Shown one piece after another: positions 9,819 to 18,626 of a stretch of 64,000 nucleotides of DNA. Positions within the stretch are counted from its first letter, which is position 1; every line of letters starts with the position of its first letter. A program made the position numbers and the translations under genes. Source of the DNA: Mangrovibrevibacter kandeliae (lineage in GTDB: Bacteria > Pseudomonadota > Alphaproteobacteria > Rhizobiales > Rhizobiaceae); NCBI RefSeq assembly GCF_024519155.1, contig NZ_JANIFJ010000002.1, forward strand, positions 434,001 to 498,000, in the 5' to 3' direction. A model generated the notes under the pieces. The model worked only from the letters and a program-made list of their open reading frames with translations, did no database searches and had not been told where the DNA came from.

Positions 9819-10691
9819 CTAGAGCGTCAGCGCCTTGCGGCGCGCCTCGTAGAGCATGACGCCGGTGGCGATGGCGAGGTTCAGGCTGTCGGCCCGCCCG
9901 GCCTGCGGAATGCGCAGCAGCCGGTCGCAGCTTTCGGCGAGCGCCGGCGTCAGCCCGGCCTGCTCGTTGCCCATCAGCACGAGCACCGGCTGGGCCGCAT
10001 AGTCCGGGGTGCGGTAGTCGACCGCGCCGCTCATGTGGGTGCCGACGACGAGCCCCTTGAAGCCCGCCCGCCACTTGAGGAAGTCGGCTTCGCTGGCGCG
10101 GGCGAGCGGCACGGAGAAGACCGACCCCATGGTGGCGCGCACGGCCTCCAGCGAGAACGGGTCGACCGTGTCGCCGATCAGGATGACGCCCCGCGCGCCG
10201 ACCGCGTCGACGGTGCGCAGGATGGTGCCGAGATTGCCGGGATCGCGCACCCGGTCGAGCCCCACCACGACGCCGTCCTTGCCGAAGTCGAGCCGGCCGA
10301 GCGGCTGGACGTGCTGGCGGAAGATGCCGACCGCACTCTGCGGGTTGTCCTTGCGGGTGACCGCCTCGAGCACCTTGTTGTTCGCCTCGATCAGGTCGGC
10401 GCCGAGCGCCACCACGCGCGCGGCGGTCTTCGACAGAAGCTCCGAGTCGGCGAGACCGGCCTTCGAAACGATCAGCGTCTCGATGGTCCAGCCGGCGTCG
10501 AGCGCGTCGATGACGAGCTTCAGCCCTTCCGCCATGAACAGGCCGCTCTCCTCGCGGTGCCGCTTCTGGGCGAGCGCGCGGATGTCCTTGATGATCGGGT
10601 TGGAGACGCTGGTGATCTCCTTGACGCGGCCGGGCGCTGCGGTTGGCGCGCGCACCGCGTCGGCCGGGCTGGAGGATAGGCGTTCAGTCAT
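9819..10691 (-). CDS. SpoU/TrmH-family RNA 2'-O-methyltransferase (RlmB-like)
   Basis: SPOUT-class methyltransferase that probably methylates a ribose 2'-OH in 23S rRNA or tRNA. 290 residues. An N-terminal substrate-binding part (about 25-125, with SNPIIKDIRALAQKRHREESG) precedes the knotted SAM-binding domain with motif 1 LDRVRDPGNLGTILRT (about 145-160), motif 2 LVLMGNEQAGL and motif 3 RIPQAGRADSLNLAIATG. Its ATG overlaps the stop of the upstream methyltransferase gene by 8 bases (ATGACTGA), which suggests coupled translation of two RNA-modifying enzymes. The exact target base cannot be read from the sequence. Confidence 0.88.
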   Translation of the reverse strand: MTERLSSSPADAVRAPTAAPGRVKEITSVSNPIIKDIRALAQKRHREESGLFMAEGLKLVIDALDAGWTIETLIVSKAGLADSELLSKTAARVVALGADLIEANNKVLEAVTRKDNPQSAVGIFRQHVQPLGRLDFGKDGVVVGLDRVRDPGNLGTILRTVDAVGARGVILIGDTVDPFSLEAVRATMGSVFSVPLARASEADFLKWRAGFKGLVVGTHMSGAVDYRTPDYAAQPVLVLMGNEQAGLTPALAESCDRLLRIPQAGRADSLNLAIATGVMLYEARRKALTL

Positions 10692-11817
10692 TTGCGTCGG
10701 CGATCCAGCGCGAGAACAGGGAAGTGGAGAGATTGCGGGGCTCCTCGCCCGCCTCGCGGATGACCAGTTCGCCCGCCTCGATCCGCCCGCCGAGGCCGCG
10801 GAAGCTTTCCGCCATCAGCTCGGACAGGGCGTAGAAGGAGGACCGGATCGAATAGGCGGTGAGGATCACGAAGAGCGGACGGTCGGTGAGGATCTGACGG
10901 GTAAGGTCGAGGAGATAGGGCAGGTCCTCCAGGATCTGCCAGACTTCCCCCTTCGGGCCGCGGCCGAAGCGCGGCGGGTCGAGCAGGATCGCGTCGTAGC
11001 GACTGGCGCGCTTGGCCTCGCGCTCGACGTAGCGCACGGCGTCCTCGGTCAGCCAGCGGATCGGCCGGTCGCCGAGCCCGGCCACTTCGCCGTTCTCGCG
11101 CGCCCAGGCGATCGCCTTCCTGGAGGCGTCGACATGCGTCACCTCGGCGCCGGCGCGGGCCGCGAGCAGCGAGGCGAGGCCGGTGTAGCCGAAGAGGTTG
11201 AGGAGGCGCACCGGGCGCCGGGCGGCCTCCATCCGCTCGACCATGAAGCGCCAATGCGCGTCCTGTTCGGGAAACACGCCGACATGGCGGTAGGAGGTGA
11301 AGCGGCCGAGGAAGCTCATGCCGTCATAGCGCAGCGGCCAGGTTTCGCCGAGCGGCTCGCGCGGGAAGCGCCAGCGGCCGGTGCCCTCCTCGTCGGTGTC
11401 GCCGGTGAAGATCGCGTCGGCGCCGTCCCAGTCGACAGCCGGAAGCCGACGCGGCCAGATCGCCTGGTTTTCAGGCCGGCGCACGGTGAGCGGGCCGTAG
11501 CGCTCGAGCTTCTCGCCCTCGCCCGAATCGATCAGTGCGTAGTCCGCGGTCGGCTCGACCGCCAGCACCCGCGGCAGATGCTGCGTCGGACGCGCGCCGG
11601 GGCGGCGGGGCGGCATCGGCCGCGCACGCGTGGGCGCCTCGGCCAATGGGCCGGTCGCAGCGGAGTCACGCTCCTCCCGCCGGCTCGACGGCGTGCCCGA
11701 CAGCGGCCGCTCGCGCATTTCGGCGCGCGGGCGCGAGACGGCCTCGTCCTCTCTGGACGGGCCGTTGGATCGGGTTCTGCGGGGCCGGCGCGAGTCGCGC
11801 AAGGCGCTCTCCTCCAT
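10684..11817 (-). CDS. Class I SAM-dependent methyltransferase (RlmI/YccW-like)
   Basis: Probable rRNA cytosine methyltransferase. About 377 residues from the ATG at 11817. The first 70-80 residues are Arg/Pro-rich and low in complexity, so the true start may be further downstream. Conserved parts: ADYALIDSGEGEKLERYG, then the SAM-binding loop LLNLFGYTGLASLLAARAGAEVTHVDAS, and the catalytic DAILLDPPRFGRGPKGE (NPPY-like motif IV). A typical RlmI PUA domain is not obvious at the N-terminus, so it may belong to the shorter bacterial branch. It overlaps the SpoU-type gene by 8 bases and is divergent from the CoxG-like gene. Confidence 0.8.
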   Translation of the reverse strand: MEESALRDSRRPRRTRSNGPSREDEAVSRPRAEMRERPLSGTPSSRREERDSAATGPLAEAPTRARPMPPRRPGARPTQHLPRVLAVEPTADYALIDSGEGEKLERYGPLTVRRPENQAIWPRRLPAVDWDGADAIFTGDTDEEGTGRWRFPREPLGETWPLRYDGMSFLGRFTSYRHVGVFPEQDAHWRFMVERMEAARRPVRLLNLFGYTGLASLLAARAGAEVTHVDASRKAIAWARENGEVAGLGDRPIRWLTEDAVRYVEREAKRASRYDAILLDPPRFGRGPKGEVWQILEDLPYLLDLTRQILTDRPLFVILTAYSIRSSFYALSELMAESFRGLGGRIEAGELVIREAGEEPRNLSTSLFSRWIADAND

Positions 11818-11931
11818 TGCTCGAAGCAGCTGCTTAGCGCATGTTCCGGCGGACGGGAAACGTCCCGGCGTCACGGCACGCCGGAGACGGACGCCGGCGG
11901 AGGGAGCCGCCGGCAGCGTCGGGAGGACCAG

Positions 11932-12402
11932 ATGGACCTGAAGGGCGAGTACCGGCTGGCGGCCCCCCGCCAGGCGGTGTGGGAGGCACTCAACGATCCG
12001 CAGGTGCTGCGCGCCTGCATCCCCGGCTGCACGGAACTCGAGAGGATCGACGCGACGCACATGACCGCGACGGTGGTGACGAAGATCGGACCGGTGAAGG
12101 CGACCTTCGCCGGCGAGGTCCGGCTGGAGAACATCCAGCCGCCGGAGCGCTACACCATCACCGGCGAGGGCAAGGGCGGCATCGCCGGCTTCGCCAAGGG
12201 GGGCGCCGACGTGCATCTCGCCGAGGATGGCGAGGGAACGGTGCTCAGCTACGACGTCAAGGCACAGGTCGGCGGCAAGATCGCCCAGCTCGGCAGCCGG
12301 CTGGTCGATTCGACCGCTCGCAAGCTGGCCGAGCAGTTCTTCGCCTGCCTCGCGGCCCGCTTCGACGAGGCGCCCGACCAGGTCGCCCCACCACCCGCCT
12401 GA
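11932..12402 (+). CDS. CoxG-like SRPBCC-family protein
   Basis: Carbon monoxide dehydrogenase subunit G-like protein with a START-type lipid or hydrophobic-ligand binding fold. 156 residues from an ATG with the ribosome site GGGAGGA directly upstream. The family pattern is clear: starts MDLKGEYRLAAPRQAVWEAL, then ACIPGCTELE, VKATFAGEVRL, YTITGEGKGGIAGFAKGGA and LSYDVKAQVGGKIAQLGSRL. In CO dehydrogenase clusters CoxG anchors the enzyme to the membrane, but no cox structural genes lie here, so the local role is unknown. It is divergent from the methyltransferase gene and converges on the lapA-domain gene with 7 bases between. Confidence 0.85.
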   Translation: MDLKGEYRLAAPRQAVWEALNDPQVLRACIPGCTELERIDATHMTATVVTKIGPVKATFAGEVRLENIQPPERYTITGEGKGGIAGFAKGGADVHLAEDGEGTVLSYDVKAQVGGKIAQLGSRLVDSTARKLAEQFFACLAARFDEAPDQVAPPPA

Positions 12403-12409
12403 ACTGCGA

Positions 12410-12778
12410 TCAGGCGGCGCGGCGCACGGTGAGCGCGGTCGAGCCGGTCTCGGCCTCCGGCGCGCGCAGCGGCGAGGCCGGCGGCGGCGGACGCAGCTCC
12501 TCGACCTCGCGGCGCAGGCGCTCGACCTCGTGCTTGCGCGTCCAGGCGTTGCGGCGGTGATGCGACTGGCCGAGCCAGGCTCCGATGCCGCCGAGCACGA
12601 TGCCGATGCAGATCGAGCCGATCAAGAGCACGAAGAGCGGTGCCGCGAAGGCGAAATGCGGCATGGTGCCGATCGGATCGAGCGACACGGTCACCGCCTC
12701 GCGGTTGGCGACGCAGAACACCACGAGCAGGATCGCGAGCGGCACCAGGATGATGATGGAGAGAAGTTTCGCCAGCAC
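12410..12778 (-). CDS. lapA: LapA-domain (DUF1049) membrane protein
   Basis: Small inner-membrane protein of the lipopolysaccharide assembly protein A family. 122 residues: two membrane segments (IIILVPLAILLVVFCVAN at about 7-24 and FAAPLFVLLIGSICIGIVLGGIGAWLG at about 43-70), then a basic coiled coil (KHEVERLRREVEEL) and a Pro-rich tail. Members in gammaproteobacteria act with LapB/YciM to control LPS synthesis; in alphaproteobacteria the role is not settled. It follows ihfB in the minus-strand sppA-ihfB-lapA run, the usual Hyphomicrobiales order. Confidence 0.85.
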   Translation of the reverse strand: MLAKLLSIIILVPLAILLVVFCVANREAVTVSLDPIGTMPHFAFAAPLFVLLIGSICIGIVLGGIGAWLGQSHHRRNAWTRKHEVERLRREVEELRPPPPASPLRAPEAETGSTALTVRRAA

Positions 12779-12938
12779 GTCAGCTTCCGGATCGAGCAGT
12801 GAGACGCCGGCGGGATGAACCGGCCCGTCGCTCTAGTATGGGCGTCCGTGCGGACGGGTCAATCGTCGGCGACGCGACTGCGGGCGGAACACCGGCGCAC
12901 CCTGGACGCCAGACCGGCATCAGGCAGCCGCGGCGGTC

Positions 12939-13220
12939 TCAGTCGGTGTTCAGCCGCTCCCGCAGCTCCTTGCCGGCCTTGAAGAAGGGCACCCACTTCT
13001 CCTCGACGTCCACCGCATCGCCGGTGCGCGGGTTGCGGCCGGAGCGCGGCGGCCGGTTCTTGACCGAAAAGGCGCCGAAACCGCGCAATTCGACCCGGTT
13101 CGAGTTGCACAGCGCATCGGTGATCTCGTCGAAGATCGCGTTGACGATGGTCTCGACGTCGCGCTGATAGAGATGCGGGTTGCGGTTGGCGATGATCTGG
13201 ACGAGTTCGGACTTGATCAC
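12939..13220 (-). CDS. ihfB: Integration host factor subunit beta
   Basis: DNA-bending architectural protein, active as a heterodimer with IhfA; it is needed at many sigma-54 promoters, which fits the nearby rpoN. 93 residues. The start is a GTG at 13220 preceded by a GGAGACCGAG ribosome site, giving the canonical beginning (V/M)[16 protein letters not shown]. The DNA-binding beta arm is visible as [15 protein letters not shown] (about residues 57-72). A longer version from the ATG seven codons upstream is possible but unlike the family. It lies 96 bases downstream of sppA. Confidence 0.95.
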   Translation of the reverse strand: MIKSELVQIIANRNPHLYQRDVETIVNAIFDEITDALCNSNRVELRGFGAFSVKNRPPRSGRNPRTGDAVDVEEKWVPFFKAGKELRERLNTD

Positions 13221-13316
13221 CTCGGTCTCCACGCGCTCCATGTCGGACGGTGCGGCGCACTCCAGCCCGACTGTGAGATTGTTCAACGATCTCCAGCGCT
13301 TCCCTATCGTCACGCC

Positions 13317-14273
13317 TTAGTGGGGAAGCTGCCAGAGCGACACGAGACCGTCAAGGCGCGGCGCCCCGAGGAGCGCTTCCGAGAGGGTTTTCGCCTCGGG
13401 ATCGAGGCCGAGCGCGTGGAAGGCGAGGCTGCGGGCCGAGGCGAACAGCGAGAAGTGCTCCTCGTCCGCCGGCTTGCGGTCGACGATGTCGAGCCCCGTG
13501 GCGACGCCCCGGTCCTGCTCCAGCCAGCGCCGCACCTCGGCCTCGTCTCCGATCGCGTCGATCAGCTTGTTCTGAAGCCCCTGCTGCCCGGTGAAGATCG
13601 AGCCGTCCGCGAGCAGCCGCACCTGGTCCTCGCTCATGTTGCGGCGTTCCGCGACCAGCGCGACGAACCAGCCATAGGTGTCCATCACGAGCCGCTGGAT
13701 CATCGCCTTGGCGGCCTCCGGCGCCGGCGCGAAAGGCGACGGCTCGGCCTTCAGCGGTGCCGACTTGATGGCGTTGACGTCGACGCCGATCTTGCCGAGC
13801 AGCTGCGAGGCGTCGACATACTGGAAGAGAACGCCGATCGAGCCGACGATCGAGGTGCGGTGGGCGACGACGTGGTCGGCAGCGACCGCGATCATGTAGC
13901 CGGCCGAGGCGGCGAGCGTGCCGACTTCGGTGGCGACCGGCTTGGCGGCGGCCAGCTCGCGGGCCGCCTCGTAGATCGTCTCGCCGCCCACCGTGGTGCC
14001 CCCGGGGGAGTCGACGCGCAGGATCACCGCCTTCACCCGGTCGTCGTCCTTGAGATCGTGGAGGAGGTCGAGAAGGTCCCGGTCTTCGGTGATCAGTCCC
14101 TCGATGGAGACGCGGGCGATGTGGTCGCGGACCTCGAAGCCGTTCGGATAATGCAGGGCCGCGGCAACGCCGAGGACGGCCACGGCCGCGGCAACGATGG
14201 CGGCCACGCGCCAGAAGCTCAGCCTGCGCCGCAGTCGGCGGCGGTCGATCAGATCCTGCGCATCGCCCGTCAT
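13317..14273 (-). CDS. sppA: Signal peptide peptidase SppA (S49 family, short form)
   Basis: Membrane serine protease that cleaves remnant signal peptides. 318 residues from the ATG at 14273, the short single-domain form. An N-terminal anchor spans residues about 22-41. Motifs: substrate channel VDSPGGTTVGGE (about 88-98), nucleophile Ser123 in LAASAGYMIA, GSIGVLFQ, and general-base Lys170 in the AIKSAPLKAEPSPF segment, so the Ser-Lys pair is intact. It is the first gene of sppA-ihfB-lapA and is divergent from lptC with about 100 bases between. Confidence 0.94.
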   Translation of the reverse strand: MTGDAQDLIDRRRLRRRLSFWRVAAIVAAAVAVLGVAAALHYPNGFEVRDHIARVSIEGLITEDRDLLDLLHDLKDDDRVKAVILRVDSPGGTTVGGETIYEAARELAAAKPVATEVGTLAASAGYMIAVAADHVVAHRTSIVGSIGVLFQYVDASQLLGKIGVDVNAIKSAPLKAEPSPFAPAPEAAKAMIQRLVMDTYGWFVALVAERRNMSEDQVRLLADGSIFTGQQGLQNKLIDAIGDEAEVRRWLEQDRGVATGLDIVDRKPADEEHFSLFASARSLAFHALGLDPEAKTLSEALLGAPRLDGLVSLWQLPH

Positions 14274-14376
14274 CGGATTTCGCTCGCTTGGTGGTCGCAC
14301 GGTCTCCCTGCGATAGCCGCTCGCGCGCCGCCTGCCAATCGCGTCGCGATCCGGCCCGGAGCCTGCGCGGCACGGA

Positions 14377-15207
14377 GTGCGACTGGTATCGCCAGAAAAA
14401 ATCGCCATATTAACGGCCCGAGTGGGGTTCAGTGCCTCGGCCAGGAGCGCGTTCAAGCTGTTGCAGAAAGCCGCCGCAGATTCGGTCCGTCCCGCGCCCG
14501 TCGGGCCCGGACACCCCGCCGGACGGCGCCCGACGGGCGTTGACGCGCGTCCGCTTGCGCCGGCCAGCCGGAGCGAGCGCGAGTTTGCGCGCGCGCGCCG
14601 GCATTCCCGCCTGGTGCGGACGCTCAAGATCGGCATGCCCCTCCTGGCCCTCGCCATCGTGGCCGGGTTCGTGATCGTGACCTGGGTGGCCCGCAGCCTG
14701 CCCGGCGACGTGTCGGTTCAGTCGCTGCATCTCGACGACGGCCGCGTGGTGATGGAGGATCCACGCCTGTCGGGCTTCGACCGCAGCGGCCGGCCCTACA
14801 CGATGGTCGCGGACCGCGCGATCCAGTCGCTGAACGGCGGCGGTGTCGATCTCGAGGGCGTGCGGGCCAACGTCACCGTGTCGAGCGACAGCACCGCCGA
14901 CATCACCGCGGTGCGCGGCCACTACGACCAGGACGGCGACAAGCTGCGTCTGACCGACGGCATCACGGTCGAGACCTCCAACGGGATGACCATCGACCTG
15001 AAGGAAGCCTCGATCGATCTCAGCGCGGGTGACCTGAAGAGCACCCAGCCGGTCTCGATCAAGATGCCGAGCCAGACGATTCAATCCGGCACACTCAGCG
15101 TCGGCGGAGGCGGCAAGCGCTTGACCTTCGGCGACGGAGTCAAGATGACGCTGCTGCCGACGACGACGACGGCCGGCACCGCTTCGGGGAGAACCTCCAG
15201 CCCATGA
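14377..15207 (+). CDS. lptC: LPS export protein LptC
   Basis: Bitopic inner-membrane protein that passes lipopolysaccharide from the LptB2FG transporter to LptA. Up to 276 residues if it begins at the GTG at 14377; the start is uncertain because no strong ribosome site is visible and several alternative codons exist (for example GTG at 14422). A basic segment FARARRHSRLVRTLKIG leads into a single membrane span at about residues 82-105, and the periplasmic beta-jellyroll follows (YTMVADRAIQSL, VDLEGVRANV, GHYDQDGDKLRLTDGI). The last codons overlap lptA by 4 bases (ATGA). The cytoplasmic N-terminus is long for the family if the first start is right. Confidence 0.87.
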   Translation: MRLVSPEKIAILTARVGFSASARSAFKLLQKAAADSVRPAPVGPGHPAGRRPTGVDARPLAPASRSEREFARARRHSRLVRTLKIGMPLLALAIVAGFVIVTWVARSLPGDVSVQSLHLDDGRVVMEDPRLSGFDRSGRPYTMVADRAIQSLNGGGVDLEGVRANVTVSSDSTADITAVRGHYDQDGDKLRLTDGITVETSNGMTIDLKEASIDLSAGDLKSTQPVSIKMPSQTIQSGTLSVGGGGKRLTFGDGVKMTLLPTTTTAGTASGRTSSP

Positions 15208-15821
15208 CCAGTTCGACGTTCCCGCGCAGGCTTCACCGCCTCGTCCTGCCCGCGATGATCGCGATGGCCGCAGCCTCCGGCTCTCCGGCGTTCTCGCAGG
15301 GGTTCGGAAACTCCTTCGGCGGCCTTCAGGTCAACGGCGGACAACCCATCTCAATCGACGCCGCGCAATTGGACGTCGACGACGCGAAGGCGACGGCCAC
15401 CTTCACCGGCGACGTGTCGGTGGCGCAGGGCGACACGCTCCTGAAGACCAGCACGCTCGTCGTGCACTACATCAAGCCGAGCGGCGAGGACGGCAAGAAG
15501 CCCGGACCGGCCGGCGCCATGCCGGGCGGCTCCAACGACATCGATCGGCTCGAGGCGACGGGCAAGGTCTACGTCAAGTCGCAGGATCAGGTCGCCACCG
15601 CCGACAAGGCCACCTTCGACATGAAGAGCCAGCTCGTCGTGATGACCGGCGACGTCGTCCTCACGCAGGGCCCCAATGTCGCGACCGGGTGCCGCCTGAC
15701 CATTCACATGGATACCAATCTCGCGCGTCTGGACAGCGACAGCTGTGCCGGCCGGTCGACGCCCTCGAAGCCGCCGCGCGTGAAGATGGTGCTCACCCCG
15801 CAGCAGAACGGCGCGCAGTAG
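15204..15821 (+). CDS. lptA: LPS transport periplasmic protein LptA
   Basis: Forms the periplasmic bridge that carries lipopolysaccharide to LptD. 205 residues. The signal peptide covers about residues 1-31 (RRLHRLVLPAMIAMAAASG, cleaved near AFS). The OstA-like fold is marked by ISIDAAQLDVDDAKATATFTGDV, then LEATGKVYVKSQDQVATADKATFD and VVMTGDVVLTQGPNVATG. A Gly/Pro-rich insert (DGKKPGPAGAMPGG) interrupts the repeat. It overlaps lptC by 4 bases and is followed after 1 base by lptB. Confidence 0.93.
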   Translation: MTSSTFPRRLHRLVLPAMIAMAAASGSPAFSQGFGNSFGGLQVNGGQPISIDAAQLDVDDAKATATFTGDVSVAQGDTLLKTSTLVVHYIKPSGEDGKKPGPAGAMPGGSNDIDRLEATGKVYVKSQDQVATADKATFDMKSQLVVMTGDVVLTQGPNVATGCRLTIHMDTNLARLDSDSCAGRSTPSKPPRVKMVLTPQQNGAQ

Positions 15822-15822
15822 C

Positions 15823-16665
15823 GTGGTGCAGGTGGACGACGCGCCGGTCGGTTCCAAGTCCGGTGCCGCGACACCCGAGGGTGCGCCGGCTGCGTCTGGC
15901 GAGGCCTTGAGGGCGGCCGGCGGGACGTCCGGCGCGTCGCGCACCGGCACCTTGATCGCCGCGGGCCTCACCAAGACCTACAGGGGCCGGCGCGTCGTCG
16001 ACAATGTCGGGCTCGCGGTGCGGCGCGGCGAGGCGGTCGGGCTGCTCGGGCCGAACGGCGCCGGCAAGACAACCTGCTTCTACATGATCACCGGGCTGGT
16101 GCCGGTCGACAGCGGACGCATCGAGCTCGACGGTCACGACATCACGCAGGTGCCGATGTACCGCCGGGCGCGGCTCGGCATCGGCTACCTCCCCCAGGAG
16201 GCCTCGATCTTCCGCGGCCTGTCGGTGGAGGACAACATCCTCGCGGTTCTGGAGGTGGTCGAGAAGAACAAGTCGGCGCGGGAGGCGCAGCTGACCAGCC
16301 TCTTGCAGGAGTTTCACATCGAGCACCTGCGCAAGCAGCCGGCCACGGCCCTGTCGGGTGGCGAACGCCGGCGCTGCGAGATCGCCCGCGCCCTCGCCTC
16401 GCGTCCGGCCTTCATGCTGCTGGACGAGCCCTTCGCCGGCGTCGATCCGATCGCCGTCTCGGACATCCAGGGTCTCGTGCGGCATCTGACCCAGCGCGGC
16501 ATCGGTGTCCTGATCACCGATCACAACGTGCGCGAAACGCTCGGCCTGATCGACCGTGCCTACATCATGCATGCCGGCGCCGTGCTGACGCATGGGCGCC
16601 CGAAGGAGATCGTCGACAATGTCGACGTGCGCCGCTTCTATCTCGGCGATCGCTTCACCTTCTGA
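15823..16665 (+). CDS. lptB: LPS export ABC transporter ATPase LptB
   Basis: Cytoplasmic ATPase that powers LPS extraction by LptFG. 280 residues from a GTG. The first 45 residues are a polar, low-complexity extension not needed for the ATPase. Walker A is LGPNGAGKTT (about 75-84), the Q-loop region YLPQEASIFRGLSVEDNI, signature LSGGERRRCEIARAL (about 177), Walker B MLLDEPFAGVDP (about 198) and switch His in LITDHNV. lptF/lptG are not in this window, as is usual. It ends the lptCAB operon; rpoN follows after 221 bases. Confidence 0.96.
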   Translation: MVQVDDAPVGSKSGAATPEGAPAASGEALRAAGGTSGASRTGTLIAAGLTKTYRGRRVVDNVGLAVRRGEAVGLLGPNGAGKTTCFYMITGLVPVDSGRIELDGHDITQVPMYRRARLGIGYLPQEASIFRGLSVEDNILAVLEVVEKNKSAREAQLTSLLQEFHIEHLRKQPATALSGGERRRCEIARALASRPAFMLLDEPFAGVDPIAVSDIQGLVRHLTQRGIGVLITDHNVRETLGLIDRAYIMHAGAVLTHGRPKEIVDNVDVRRFYLGDRFTF

Positions 16666-16751
16666 TCTCCGGCGTATGCACAGCCGGCCCGGCGCCGCCT
16701 GAAGCGCATGCGGTGCGCCACAACCGAAACGGGCACGGTCGTTCGCGGCCG

Positions 16752-16780
16752 TTGACAAGCAGTCGGCCGAACCGCTTTGA
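16752..16780 (+). promoter_or_regulatory. Candidate sigma-70 promoter for rpoN
   Basis: A perfect -35 hexamer TTGACA (16752-16757) with a weak -10 candidate CTTTGA 17 bases later, about 105 bases upstream of rpoN. It lies inside a CGGCCG...CGGCCG inverted repeat, which could be an operator. The -10 match is poor. Confidence 0.3.
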
Positions 16781-16886
16781 TGCCTTGGTTTCCCCTCGTG
16801 GGTAGTCGGGATCGAGAGGGTTCGGTGCCTGCGGCGCGACGAGTGCGCCGCTTGGCTCGCTTCGGATCCCGAGCGGTCGGTCACGC

Positions 16887-18347
16887 GTGTATCCGCAGGT
16901 GAGAATGCTGTCACCGAGACTCCAGTTGCGCCAGAGCCAGTCGCTGGTGATGACTCCCCAGCTTCTGCAGTCCATCCGGCTGCTGCAGTTCAGTCACCTC
17001 GAATTGCAGTCCTTCGTCGCGGCCGAGGTCGAACGCAACCCGCTCCTCGATCTCGACGAGATGCCGCAGGAGCGGTCCGTGGGAGTGGCCGAGGCGGAGG
17101 CCGAGCCGGTTGGCGCGAGATCCGAAGCCGATCTGCACCCTTTCAGTGGACGCGAGGCGAAGCCGTCCCCCTCCTCGGCGGCCGGTCCGGGCGTCGGCAC
17201 CGCCTCGGGGCGCTACGACGGTTCCGTGATCGAAGCCGTCGCTGACCGCAGACCCTCGCTGGTGGCCCACGCGGAGGCCGAGATCGGCCTTCTTCTGCGC
17301 GAGGCCAGCGACCGGGACTTCGCCCGCATGCTCCTCGCGCACGTCGACGAAGCCGGCTATCTCACGAGCGAGGTCGACGTCATCGCCGCGCAGGCGCAGG
17401 TCGCTCCCGCTCACGCCGCCGCCGTGCTGACGGCCCTGCAGGAGGAGATCGAGCCCGCCGGCCTCTTTGCCCGCAGCCTCACCGAGTGCCTCGCCCTGCA
17501 GCTGAAGCGGCGCGGTCGCCTCGACCCGGTGATCGGCGTGGTGCTCGACAATCTCGAGCTTCTGGCCAAGCGCGACTTCGCGGCCCTCCGCCGCCTCACC
17601 GGCGAGGACGAGCGCGAACTGATGGAGATCCTGGAGGAGATCCGCGGCCTCGACCCGAAGCCCGGCCATGGTTTCGCCGATGCGGAGAGCGAGCCGGTGG
17701 TGCCCGACGTGCTCGTCACGGCAGCGGCCGACGGGACCTGGCAGGTGGAGCTGAATCCGGCCACGCTGCCGCGCGTGCTCGTCCACAGGGACTATTGCGA
17801 TCTCATCGGCCAGGGCCGGATAAGCAGTGCCGAACGCGGCTTCCTCACCGAGTGCCAGCAGTCGGCCAGCTGGCTGACGCGCTCGCTCGACCAGCGGGCC
17901 CGAACCATCCTCAAGGTGGCCGGCGAGATCATACGGCGCCAGGGCGGCTTCCTGGAGCACGGCATCGCGCATCTGAAACCGCTGACGCTGATGGCGGTCG
18001 CCGACGCCGTCGGCATGCACGAATCGACCATCAGCCGCGTCACGGCCAACAAGTACATGGCGACGCCCCGGGGCGTGTTCGAACTGAAATTCTTCTTCAC
18101 CGTCGCGATCGCCTCGAGCCGCGGCGGCGAGGCGCACTCGGCCGAGAGCGTCAAGCACCGGATCCGCTGCCTGATCGACGCCGAGAGCGTCGACGCGGTC
18201 CTGTCGGACGACGACATCGCCGACCGGCTGAAGCGGGAGGGCGTCGACCTCGCGCGCCGCACCGTCGCGAAATACCGCGAGGCTCTCGGCATCCCCTCCT
18301 CGGTGCAGCGCCGGCGCGAGATGAACGCCCGGCGCCTCGCGTCCTGA
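16887..18347 (+). CDS. rpoN: RNA polymerase sigma-54 factor RpoN
   Basis: Alternative sigma factor for promoters of the -24/-12 class (nitrogen assimilation, C4-dicarboxylate uptake and others). 486 residues from the GTG at 16887, or 480 from the ATG at 16905. Region I is clear: PRLQLRQSQSLVMTPQLLQS with the Gln-rich activator-contact helix; the acidic linker region II covers about 45-110; the core-binding domain follows; the helix-turn-helix VADAVGMHESTISRVTANKYM lies at about 370-390; and the RpoN box ARRTVAKYREALGIPSS lies at about 455-471. The order lptB-rpoN-hpf-ptsN is classical and couples sigma-54 to the nitrogen PTS. Confidence 0.97.
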   Translation: MYPQVRMLSPRLQLRQSQSLVMTPQLLQSIRLLQFSHLELQSFVAAEVERNPLLDLDEMPQERSVGVAEAEAEPVGARSEADLHPFSGREAKPSPSSAAGPGVGTASGRYDGSVIEAVADRRPSLVAHAEAEIGLLLREASDRDFARMLLAHVDEAGYLTSEVDVIAAQAQVAPAHAAAVLTALQEEIEPAGLFARSLTECLALQLKRRGRLDPVIGVVLDNLELLAKRDFAALRRLTGEDERELMEILEEIRGLDPKPGHGFADAESEPVVPDVLVTAAADGTWQVELNPATLPRVLVHRDYCDLIGQGRISSAERGFLTECQQSASWLTRSLDQRARTILKVAGEIIRRQGGFLEHGIAHLKPLTLMAVADAVGMHESTISRVTANKYMATPRGVFELKFFFTVAIASSRGGEAHSAESVKHRIRCLIDAESVDAVLSDDDIADRLKREGVDLARRTVAKYREALGIPSSVQRRREMNARRLAS

Positions 18348-18436
18348 TCCTCCCTCGCGCGCGGGTGCCGGCCGGAGTCCAGCGGCGGCAGGCATGCCGT
18401 CGGCGGGCGCAGTGAACATCCGGAGCCGGCCTCGCG

Positions 18437-18465
18437 TTGACACGGTGCGGCGCTATTTCTAGAAG
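18437..18465 (+). promoter_or_regulatory. Candidate sigma-70 promoter for hpf
   Basis: TTGACA at 18437-18442, a 17-base spacer and TAGAAG at 18460-18465, about 160 bases upstream of the hpf start. The -35 is perfect and the -10 matches four of six bases of TATAAT, so hpf-ptsN probably have their own transcript besides read-through from rpoN. The remaining leader up to 18626 has no gene. Confidence 0.45.
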
Positions 18466-18626
18466 GCGCCACCCGATCCCGACGCGGGATGGGTCGAGGA
18501 TGGACGCGTCGCACGTGGCGCTGCGGCAGACGACAGGAGGACCGGCACGGCTTCCGCTCTCTTCGACGAAGCAGGCCCGATCCGCAGCGATCGGGACGCC
18601 GGCAACTATTCCAGGGAGATGTTCAC

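Noticed and set aside
18489-18626. In-frame N-terminal extension of the ribosome hibernation factor
   Set aside because: Arg/Gly-rich translation without family similarity; the ATG at 18627 has a good ribosome site and gives the standard start MSLRITGKH.
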